From Dromiciops gliroides (taxonomy: Eukaryota > Chordata > Mammalia > Microbiotheria > Microbiotheriidae): DNA of 64,000 nucleotides. The notes under the pieces are model-generated. The model saw only the letters and a list, made by a program, of their open reading frames with translations, ran no database searches and was not told the DNA's origin. Position 1 is the first letter of the stretch; each line of letters opens with the position of its first letter. The stretch spans positions 11,542,223 through 11,606,222 of the forward strand of contig NC_057866.1 in NCBI RefSeq assembly GCF_019393635.1, written 5' to 3'. Both the position numbers and the translations under genes were made by a program. Below are positions 31,815-41,231 of this stretch, piece after piece.

Positions 31815-31895
31815 CCTAATATACTTTAATAAATGCTTAATGCCCAAAGACTGGTGCTAACGCTTCTAATTTAAGGTGACCACTCATTAGATTTT
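31815..31895 (+). mobile_element. Fragment of the LTR-like repeat also at 63890-63990 (fossil)
   Basis: TTTAATAAATGCTTAATGCC and AAAGACTGGTGCTAACGCTT match the right edge of the window in reverse complement over about 75 bases. Confidence 0.45.
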
Positions 31896-32252
31896 TTAGA
31901 CATCACAGATTTTTAACATCACATTTGGATAAGGTATCATTGTTAGCAAGTTTTTCTTTCCATGAAGACTCAATCGGCCTTGCTCCCAGTTCTAGCCTCT
32001 GGGGCTGAGCAGAACAAAGTTAATTCCTCTTTCTCTTGGCAGCCCTTCAGAAGCTAAGAATATGTCTTCATGTTCCTCCTAAGAGTTCTCCTTCCTGGGC
32101 ATCCCTAATTCTTTCAATCATCTCTTTGTGGTCCCGTCTCCAGTCCCTTCATCACCTTGGCCACCTTCCTTTGCCTGTGGACTAGCTTGTCAAGCACGTT
32201 CCTCTTCTCCCTCCAAACTGCTTCTAATCTGGTCCTGTTTTTGGTTTTACAG

Positions 32253-32355
32253 AAAGAACCCAAGCCTGGAGACCTGCTAGAGATTTTCCGAACCAACTAT
32301 TCTTACTGGGCTGTTTATGTGGGCTATGGTTGTGTTGTCCACCTGGCTCCTCCAC
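32253..32355 (+). CDS. PLAAT copy C exon 2
   Basis: 103 bases, acceptor TTGGTTTTACAG|, donor CTCCAC|GTAAGA, phase 1 out. It encodes [20 protein letters not shown] and then [22 protein letters not shown] replaces VGDGYVVH and is shared with copy D. Confidence 0.8.
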
Positions 32356-35339
32356 GTAAGATGTTTCTCTCCTTTATTTCTTAGATATGGCTTGGCTGTG
32401 TGTAGGCAAGGGGCTGGGTGTCAACGTAGGGTGGTGCATGGTACCCATTACCAATGACCAACATCCTTAAGGTTTCCAGATTATGGATCCTTAAATGGGT
32501 CAGGCTAACTGTAGACTTGACAAGTACTGAATACACTTTCAACAATGTGGGGAAAAAATAGAGCTTAGCATTGGTGCTCCCTCCCGCCAACACCTACTGT
32601 CTATTGGTCTCTGCTGCAGAGAGAGAAGGGATATGGACCCAAACCACAGCGTCACATGGAGGCTGGCGCTGGAGGGAAGGTAGTAGGACTATTATAGCAC
32701 AGTAACATTTCTAGGCCCTGGTGTCATTAGTTCTGGGTGGGCCAGAAATGGCACCGCTATTGAAGAAAGCTACTATTCCCTTGACAACCCACCACCCTTC
32801 AGAATTTTTGAGGACTTTACTTCTTTGCATTGATAGGGGAGGAGGCCCAGCCCAGGAGGAGAATGGAATATGGGGAAGGATCCTGTACTGAGGCAGAAAG
32901 GTTATGGGAATCTGTGCTCACAGTATCATCTCTGACTAAGGGACTAGAACCATTGTGTGTCAATCTGTGGGGATGTAGTAGGAGCTATTTTCTGGCTTGA
33001 TCAACTCCCTCTTTAAAAACTTGGTCTGAGGGTCTTTGTGGCATTTGTTTATCATGTCACTGTTTGCATTCCCCTAGGAAAAAATACTCAGTTAAGGTTC
33101 TCTCAAGATTTCCTGAGTTCGTCCATAGCAGGAGTTTGAATAATTAATGTCATGGTTGACTTGGTTACTGAAGCTGTTTGGGAATATTTCCATGTATTTG
33201 AGTTTGATGTGAGTCAGGATAGCCAGACTGTCCCTCATTGATCTCTTTCTGACTCTGTCAGGAACATGGGACTGACTAAAGGCATTGTTGGGCTTCACCC
33301 ATTAACAGACTGCTTACGGATGGATTCACTGCAGTTATTCCCTTTTTCCCCTTAAATCTAAAAGACCAACATGCTAATGTTGGTGTAGGCACCAAGAAGT
33401 CAGCCTGGAAGGATATAGCCCTGGTGAAGATGGAGCGGCTCTCTGTGGTGGCCGGGAATGACAAATACCAAGTCAATAACAAACACGATGACAAATACCA
33501 ACCATTACCACCCAATAAGATTGTCCAAAGGGCTTTCAAAGAGGTGGGCAATGAAATATTTTACAAACTGATCCAGGAGTACTTCCTGACCTACCTGAGA
33601 TATGGGATACCTGGAGGCAATCAGGTGGGTGGTCATAGAATGAATGAATGAATGAATGAATGAATGAATGATGCTAGCTAGCATTTATATAGTACTTTCA
33701 GGTTTGTAAAGCCCCTTATGATCTCATTTGACCTTTAGAACAATGCTGTAAGTGGGTGTGGTTATTGTTTCCATTTAACAGATGAAGAAGGATGTTGAGT
33801 GTCTTGCCCAGGGGTTCACCCAGTGAAGAAGTGGATTCAGACTCAGGTGGTTTTCCTGACTCTTAGTCTGGTGCTCTATCCACCACCTCACTGCTTAGCT
33901 ACATGAGAGTGAATATATTTCAGGAAATGTCAAAGACAGGTTCTGTGTTTGGCATGACCTGTGGGATATTTCTTTTTCTTTTTTTTTTTGGGTGAGGCAA
34001 TTGGGGTTAAGTGACTTGCCCAGGGTCACACAGCTAGCAAGTGTCAAGTGTCTGAGGCCGGATTTGAACTCAGGTCCTCCTGAATCCAGGGCCGGTGCTT
34101 TATCCACTGCGCCACCTAGCTGCCCCACTGTGGGATATTTCTAAGAGGTTTGAGCTGAATGGAGCAGGTACAGAATACATGAGGTTTGGCCCATTTGCCC
34201 AGCCTGACCTGGGGCCTTGCTTTTGACTTTCTTCTATCTGGAAACCTCTTCTTGCTTTCTTGGGTTGAACAAATGAGGCTTGTAAAGCTCCAATAAGTTT
34301 TAGGAATGAAACAAATATAGCGTAATTTTGAGTGACCTCTTAGGGCCAAGCTTTCACCAAGCTCTTAAAGGGAGATCATACCATTATTCCTACTTTGTGC
34401 CTGGTTAACAGAGCCCATGAATAACACCTGGCTTGATTCAGTCTGAGTTTTGCACTTCCTACAATTCATACACAGAAGTGTGGGGCAATATAGGACTTCC
34501 CCAAATGTTAGCCTCTAATTTGTTTATTACCATGGATATGATGCTGGTTGATTAGGGCATTTTCTTATGTCCTGAGGTGTAACGTGATTTTGTGACTCTG
34601 AAGGGTCGTTGCCTTCATTAACGTACCCATACTTTTTATAAAATTAGACAGATGTGTTAAAATTTTCCTTTCTTTCAAGAGCTGTCTAGGAAGTCTCCTG
34701 GCTCCAAGGTGGACACATCTGATCTGTCTTTTCCTCATGTTTCTCCTGTTCTTCCTCTTCTCCTCTCATTAGTCATTCACTTGCCATACCCCCAGCCTCC
34801 ATCATCTTCCCCATCTCCAGCTCCCATTTTGGCTTACTTGAGTTCTTATGATTCATTCTATTCCCTCCTTTATCAGGGTGCTGGGGTTGACCCCTGCTCT
34901 CTTATCTGCCCCCATGTTTGTTGACTTTGGTCTTTGGCTCAGGAAACCAAAAGCCAAATGCAAACTTGTCAGAGCTGAGGGCTCAGACAGTGGAAGGTGG
35001 TAGGCAGTGCTATGCTGGCAAACATTTAACAACTAGGTCTCCAAAAACCCACTACACATTTTTAAGGTTAGTCTCCATTATTACTATATCCTCCATTACT
35101 TTCTTAAGTCTAGACAGTCAGTCACATAATAAATCAAGCCTTGATTGGTAGGCTTTGCTGGTTTCTGAGGGGCAAATTATCCCACAGACAATTGAACAAT
35201 TGGTCAGTAGGAGCTTGTTCTAGAACATTCCATATACCAAGCTTCCATGATGACCAGCCTTCCTCTATGTTCACAGGTTAGAGAGGCCTTCCAAGGACTC
35301 TGGACAATACAATTTGACTTATTAACTTGGTGCTTTTGA
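32253..35339 (+). CDS. PLAAT copy C, PLAAT-like protein lacking catalytic Cys and first His (putative pseudoenzyme)
   Basis: Exons 32253-32355, 33365-33624 and 35277-35339 have GT-AG borders at the same places and phases as PLAAT3 and join to 141 open codons plus stop. Exon 2 reads [20 protein letters not shown]: the catalytic His of YRHWA is Tyr, while the second His (CVVHLAPP) stays. Exon 3 keeps [19 protein letters not shown] but has [15 protein letters not shown] where PLAAT3 has [18 protein letters not shown], a clean three-codon loss that removes the nucleophile. The last exon ends early (LLTWCF, stop) without the anchor or basic tail. The known PLAAT reaction is therefore not expected. 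It may be a pseudoenzyme, or a pseudogene that by chance has no stop. The start exon was not found. Confidence 0.65.
33365..33624 (+). CDS. PLAAT copy C exon 3 (active-site motif deleted)
   Basis: 260 bases against 269 in PLAAT3; the nine-base difference is the TGTGAGCAC (Cys-Glu-His) interval. Acceptor CTAAAAG|ACC, donor AATCAG|GTGGGT. With the last base of exon 2 the frame opens as [19 protein letters not shown] and runs through without a stop. Confidence 0.8.
33636..33671 (+). repeat. (GAAT)n microsatellite after copy C exon 3
   Basis: Eight or so GAAT units just after the donor; short GAATGAATG versions sit at the same place in copies D and E, not in PLAAT3 or B. Confidence 0.85.
33672..33898 (+). 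repeat. MIR-like SINE in copy C intron 3
   Basis: CTAGCATTTATATAGTACTT, TTAACAGATGAAGAAGG and GTGCTCTATCCACCACCTC. Confidence 0.65.
33978..34126 (-). mobile_element. CORE-SINE-like retroposon in copy C intron 3
   Basis: Flanked by TGTGGGATATTTCT. Confidence 0.94.
35277..35339 (+). CDS. PLAAT copy C last exon, early stop
   Basis: Acceptor CTATGTTCACAG| aligns with PLAAT3. It encodes [20 protein letters not shown] and TGA. Sequence just after the stop (ATGAACATCAAAAGG) still resembles the PLAAT3 tail, so the anchor was lost by a frame change or early stop, not by a large deletion. AATAAA follows at 35358-35363. Confidence 0.7.
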   Translation, partial: VREAFQGLWTIQFDLLTWCF

Positions 35340-35357
35340 GAAATGAACATCAAAAGG

Positions 35358-35363
35358 AATAAA
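35358..35363 (+). terminator. Candidate polyadenylation signal of PLAAT copy C
   Basis: AATAAA begins 19 bases after the copy C stop, in the position expected from the other members of the array. Confidence 0.5.
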
Positions 35364-35854
35364 ATAGATTCTAGTAAGTTTTCTAAGAAAAGTGATCCAT
35401 TTAAAAATATTGCAAATATAATGAACACAATCATTGAAGTCATGTCAATAAATGGGAAAAAAAGCTTCCATTGATGTTTAAAAATCTTTTTTTGGTTACA
35501 TTTTGAGTGCTGAGTTGTCTCCTTCACTTCTTCTTAACCCTGTGTTAGAGAAGGCCAACTATTTGATATAGATATATATATGAAGAACCATACAATACTT
35601 CCATATATCAGTTCTTTCTCTGGAGGTGGCTAGCATGCTCCTTCATAAGTCTTTCAGAGTTGATTTGAATGATTATATTACTCAGAGTAGTTTTTCTTTC
35701 TTCCTTCCTTCCGTTATTCACAGCGACTCTTCGGACAGTGTTGCTGTTACTGTATACAACATTCTCTTGGTTCTACTTGTTTTACTCTATATTATTTCAT
35801 GCAATTCTTTCCATGTTTTTCTAAAACTGTCCTGTTTGTTATTTCTTACAGCAC

Positions 35855-36078
35855 AGCAGGGTTCCATCTGTAAAGAAGGAATTGATATTTGAGGTTTTTA
35901 TGCCTCGGTGCGCACTGGCCTGGGGCTCTCCAAACTGTACAGTGCTCCACCCACTAGTTGTAGCTGTTGCCATGGTGCTGGCACCTCACATCATCACCAC
36001 TCGCTGACGCCTACATGGTCCTGGCAAAATTCTAATGACTGGAAGCCTAGTGAGGGCAGTCTGGTCCCCACACATCAG
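35855..36078 (-). repeat. Unidentified insert within the L1 fragment
   Basis: Foreign to the surrounding L1; its left 60 bases are the reverse complement of 28000-28045 and beyond. Confidence 0.45.
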
Positions 36079-36586
36079 AATCACATACCACAACTCATTT
36101 AGCCATTCCTGAATTGATGGGCATCCCCTTGATTTCCAATTCTTTGCTACCAGAAAGAGCTGCTATAAATGTTTTAGAACATAGGTTTTTTTTCTTCTTT
36201 TTTGCCTAATCACCATGGGAAATAGACCTAATAGTGGTATTGCTGTGTCAAAGGGTCAATCTCCATTTTTGTTAAAAACCCTAATAAACAACATAGGAAT
36301 GGAAAGGTATTCTTAAAAATATGATAAAAACCTATATCTTGAACCAAGAGCTACTATTATTTGCAATGGAGAAAGACTGGAAATCTTCCCAATAAGTAAG
36401 GGTTTAAGCCATGATGATCCCTCTCCATACTACTATTTGGCATAATAATAGAAATAATAATAATAAATCATTATTATAGCAATAAAATTAGAGAAAATAT
36501 AGGTATAAATATTAGCAAAGAGGAAACAAAATTGTCCTTACTAGCAAGCAAAATATTTCATTTATTTATTTATTTGTTTGTTTGTT

Positions 36587-36736
36587 TGTTTTGGGGGTGA
36601 GGCAATTGGGGTTAAGTGACTTGCCCAGGGTCACACAGCTAGTAAGTGTCAAGTGTCTGAGGCTGGATTTGAACTCGGGTCCTCCTGACTAGAGGGCTGG
36701 TGCTCTATCCACTCACTGCACCACCTAGCTCTCCCC
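36587..36736 (-). mobile_element. CORE-SINE-like retroposon in L1
   Basis: Preceded by an (ATTT)/(GTTT) run from its tail; AAAATATTT on both sides. Confidence 0.9.
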
Positions 36737-37108
36737 AAAATATTTTATTTAGAAAACATCAGAGAATCAGTTAAGAAACTGAGATGATTAATTACTTCAG
36801 TTGAGTAGCAGGAAATAAACTCCACAGCAATCATAATTTTTTCTATAGTATTAATAAAAATTAGGAGGAAATGATTGAAAGATACATTCTATTCAATTTC
36901 TCTACTAAAAATATATAAAATATCGGAGATTTAACCTACCGAGACATACTCTGGGTTTAAATATTTAAGTACTTAAGTTATGGCCTTCCCCACCCCAATT
37001 AATTGCTAAAGAGACTAAGTTTTAAATGTGTAAAGATGATAGCTTACAGTACAAACAGTGATCTGTGGGTTTCTTTGACTGGGTTAAGAAAGAGCAGTAT
37101 GACAAAAA

Positions 37109-37252
37109 AGGCAGCTAGGTGGCACAGTGGATAAAGCACGGGCCTTGGATTCAGGAGGACCTGAGTTCAAATCCAGTCTCAGACACTTGACACTAGCTGT
37201 GTGATCCTGGGCAAGTCACTTAACCCTCGCTGCCCTGAAAAAAAAAAAAAAA
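37109..37252 (+). mobile_element. CORE-SINE-like retroposon
   Basis: Sense copy, flanked by AGA(G/C)CAGTATGAC. Confidence 0.93.
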
Positions 37253-37570
37253 GACCAGTATGACTAGTGGAGAAGATCAACCATACCCACTAAGCCCACA
37301 TATAGCAGTCAGTCTATGGGTGAATTCAGACTACAGGGGTCTAGCATAGCAGTGGAAAATTTCTGTTCTGTCCCTGAGAAATACAAGAACAAATATAGAC
37401 AAAATATAGACAGATCAGTGCAGAAAGATAGCCACCTGAGGGTTAGGTGGCTTCAAGGTGCATAACTCCTTGAACCAGAAAAGAAAGCTGGTGATGGACT
37501 CAAGAAAGGGTCTCTAGTAACCCAGAACTGTGAGCTGACCCTTTGGTCACCCAGGAAACTGATTGATTAC

Positions 37571-37874
37571 ATCCAACCATTTTTGAGTTGGCTGTCAGGG
37601 AGAATAGTTGTACTCCTCCACAAATGATACCTTTGTGTCGCTGTCAGAAAATTGGGTCTGAAAGAATCACTGGGCCTGACCCAGGGTGGGACCCACATCA
37701 CCAACTTCCCACCGGATGTCTTATATCTTCTTTTTGGAATGAAAGGTAAATATGCTGGCAGAGTCTCCTCATTTGCAAATGAGGAGCTGGGAGCCTGTAA
37801 CCTCTTAGGTCACTTATCAGCTCTAGATCTTTGATCCTATGGTTGGTCCTCTGTCAGTCACTGCTGATATTGCA
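37571..37874 (+). pseudogene. PLAAT copy D', duplicated intron 2 and exon 3 start
   Basis: This block matches the region just before exon 3 of copy D (from about 39265 to 39736), including AAATGATACCTTTGTG and GGGTGGGACCCACATCACC. Unlike D it keeps the ancestral acceptor and exon start, GAATGAAAG|GTAAATATGC (exon from 37746). It then runs into the same MIR-like fragment as D and ends at GATATTGCA. In-frame stops follow within the fragment. It records the state of copy D before its acceptor was lost. Confidence 0.75.
37763..37842 (+). repeat. MIR-like SINE fragment inside the exon 3 relic of D'
   Basis: TCCTCATTTGCAAATGAGG followed about 40 bases later by TCAGCTCTAGATCTTTGATC resembles the 3' part of MIR-type SINEs. 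The same fragment is at the same place in copy D, so it was inserted before D and D' duplicated. Confidence 0.55.
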
Positions 37875-37989
37875 TGTATACCTCATTACCCTCACATTCC
37901 AAGTTTAAACCCATTATCTTTGGATTTCTATGTATACTTGAGGGAAAATGCTGTATACACCAACTGCTCTTACTATACCACTCTTTCTT

Positions 37990-38143
37990 TTCTTTTTTTT
38001 TTTTTTTAGTGAGGCAATTAGGGTTAAGTGACTTGCCCAGGGTCACACAGCTAGTAAGTGTTAAGTGTCCGAGGCCAGATTTGAACTCAGGTCCTCCTGA
38101 CTCTAGGGCTGGTGCTCTATCCGTTGCGCCACCTAGTTGCCCC
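37990..38143 (-). mobile_element. CORE-SINE-like retroposon
   Basis: Flanked by TACCACTCTTTCT; between D' and copy D exon 2. Confidence 0.93.
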
Positions 38144-38539
38144 TTTACCACTCTTTCTAAAAGCTAATTCACTCGAGCTGAGAACCAAGTCCTCCCAGTG
38201 ACCTCCCTTCATTCCACGACATCCTCTTCCACTTTGGGAGAGTTTCCGTTGTTAGGATGTCTCTTTATTCCCAGCCTCAGCTGGGCTCTGTCTTCTACCA
38301 GTTCTGTAGCCAAGCAGAACGAGGCTACTCCTGCTTTCTCAGGGCAGTCCTTCAGATAGCAGAAGTCAGTGATCGTGTCCTGGTTATGTGTCTCTTTCCT
38401 AGTGCTGTTGACCAATCTCTTTATGGTCTCGTTTCCAGTGTCCTCATTGCCTTGGCCACCTTCCTTTGGGTGTGCATGAGCTCGTCCAAGTCTGCCCCAA
38501 AGCTGCTTGTCTAACCTGGCCCTATTTTCGGTTTCACAG

Positions 38540-38642
38540 CAAGAGCCCAAGCCTGGAGACCTGATTGAAATATTCCGAAGAGGCTATTCTCATTGGGCTG
38601 TTTATGTGGGCTATGGTTGTGTTGTCCACCTGGCCCCTCCAC
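38540..38642 (+). CDS. PLAAT copy D exon 2
   Basis: 103 bases, acceptor GGTTTCACAG|, donor CTCCAC|GTAAGA, phase 1 out. Both catalytic His are kept (YSHWA and CVVHL). The first 80 or so bases of the following intron are nearly identical to those of copy C. Confidence 0.8.
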
Positions 38643-40635
38643 GTAAGACGTTTCTCTCCTTTATTTCTTAGATATGGCTTGGCTGTGTGCAGGCAAGGGG
38701 CTGGGTATCAAGGTGGGGTGGTACGTTATATCTACTGACAATGGCTGACCCTGACAAGCTTTTCTTTTGATAGACCCTTAACGGAATGAATCTGGGTGAT
38801 TAGGGATTTACCCAAGGGCACAGACTATATATATAGAGAGAGGGCACTGGGCATACTTGAAGGCCTTCAACAGAGAGGAAACAGCACAACGTAACACTCT
38901 TCCTCCATCTCCTCCCCTAACCCCTCTACGGCAGCATGGGGAGACACAAAAGAGTGAATGGATACTAATCATTGCTGACCTGAGTTGATCTTCAGATGTC
39001 TTCTGTTGACACACATTTCATTTAACCACACACTCTTACTCCTCGCTGCCACTGTCTCCCTGATGTTCCCTCCCTCCCAGTAAAGTAAGAACCACACTGC
39101 TGTTTTTGGCTAAGTCTGGACAAGTGCCCTGCTAAAATTTTTGGAGAACACATTCCACACTGCTTGTCCTTGACCTGGTTTGTGCTACTCCAAGCACCGA
39201 CACTGTTAGTTCTCACATTTATTTATGCATAAGAATTTCAATAGATTAATGGATGTCTGATTATGTCCAATCATTTTTGAGTTTGCTCAAAACTTGGGGA
39301 TTTGTCAGGGAGGATAGTCATACTCTCCCACAAATGATACCTTTGTGCCACTGTCAGAAACTTGGGGGGACCACTGGGCCTGACCCAGGGTGGGACCCAC
39401 ATCACCAACTTCCCATTGGATGTCCTACTTAAGATGGAGTCCACTGTAGGCACCTTCTTTTTTTTTCTTTGGTGGGGCAATGGGGGTTAAGTGACTTACC
39501 CAGGGTCACACAGCTAGTAAGTGTCAAGTGTCTGAGGCTGGATTTGAACTCAGGTCCTCCTGAATCCAGGGCTGGTGCTCTATCCACTGTGCCACCTAGC
39601 TGCCCCCAGCACCTTCTTTTTGGAATGGATCTCCTCATTTGCAAATGAGGGGGTGGTAGCCTATAACCTCTCAGGTCATTTATCAGCTCTAAATCTTTGA
39701 TCCTATGGTCCTATGTCAGTCATTGCCGATATTGCACCACTTAAGAGAGAACTGCTCTATGTGATGGTTGGAAGCAACAGGTACCAAGTCAATAACAAGT
39801 ATGACGACAGTGACCCACCACTGCCACCCAGCCAGATTGTGCATCGAGCCTTGAAATTGGTGGGGAAAATGGTTCCCTACAACCTCCTCAATAATAACTG
39901 TGAACACTTTGCAACCCGACTGAGATCTGGAGTCCCTCGCAGTGATCAGGTGTGTTCTAAGTAGCAGGCCCCTCAGGCTGGTGGTTGAGTGAGTGAATGA
40001 ATGACTGCAAAGGACTAATTCAATTCAACCTTTATTAAGTGCATACTTCATGCAAGGTATTGTGCTAGGCTGTGGTGGAGAGAGAGACAAAAATGAACCC
40101 GCAAGCTCTAAGGACCTTACATTCCACCTGGGTAAGTGCATACAAAATAACAAAAATGTAAATGTTTGAGGGGAATCAACCCACCTGTCCTACTGACTCC
40201 CTTCCTAGATTTCTCTTCCCTCTTGTAGCAATGCTCCTAGAAAAAGCTCTTGTTTACACTCATTTAGTTCCTCCCCTTCCTCTTCTCTAACTCAACCCTC
40301 AGCCTTTTGCAACTGGGCTTCAGACCTCATTCTTCAAAGTCCCCAGTGATGCCCTAATTGCTAATGATTTCAATTCTCATCCTTCTCCACTTTTCTGCCA
40401 TTAGCTAGCTGACCCGCCTCTCCCTGGGTGTTTGTCTTCTCTGGTTTTGTGATATTGCTCTTTCTTGGTTCTCTTCCTACCTGTCTGCCCTACCTCATTC
40501 TCCTTATTCTCCATATCCCATCCACTAACTGGGGGAGGATCCTAAAGTGCTTTGTTCACCATTCTCTTTTCTCATCCTCCTCGTTCTCATCCTCGTCCTC
40601 CTTCTCTCTCTCTCTCCCTCCCTCTCTCTCTCTCT

Positions 40636-40696
<61 letters not shown>

Positions 40697-40718
40697 CTCT
40701 CTCCCTCTCTCTCTCTCT

Positions 40719-40769
<51 letters not shown>

Positions 40770-40773
40770 CTCA

Positions 40774-40807
<34 letters not shown>

Positions 40808-40888
40808 CTCTCTCTCACTCTCTCTCTCCTCTCTCTCTCTCTCCTCTCTCTCTCTCTCACTCTCTCTCTCTCCCTCTCTCTCTCTCTC

Positions 40889-40932
<44 letters not shown>

Positions 40933-41124
40933 CTCTCCCTCCCTCTCTCCCTCTCTCGCTCTCTCGCTCTCTCTTTCTCCCTCTCTCTCTCTCTTGCTCT
41001 CTCTTTCTCCTCTCTCTCTCCTCTCTCTCTCTCTCTCCCTCTCTCGTTCTCTCTCTCTCTCTCTCGCTCTCTCTCTCTCCTCTCTCTCTCCCTCTCTCTC
41101 TCTCTCCCTCTCTCTCTCTCCCTC

Positions 41125-41173
<49 letters not shown>

Positions 41174-41195
41174 CCTCTCTCTCTCTCTCTCCCTC

Positions 41196-41231
<36 letters not shown>

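Larger units (their letters stand above)
35540..37030. mobile_element. L1 ORF2 pieces in opposite orientations (5' inverted insertion)
   Basis: The part 35560-36290 matches the ORF2 C-terminal end and 3' side on the minus strand, whereas 36290-37020 matches the reverse-transcriptase region on the plus strand (GGAGAAAGACTGGAAATCTT, GCAAAGAGGAAACAAAATTG). Such head-to-head halves are the usual product of twin priming. The left part also contains foreign sequence (about 35855-36080), and a SINE splits the right part at 36587. Confidence 0.65.
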
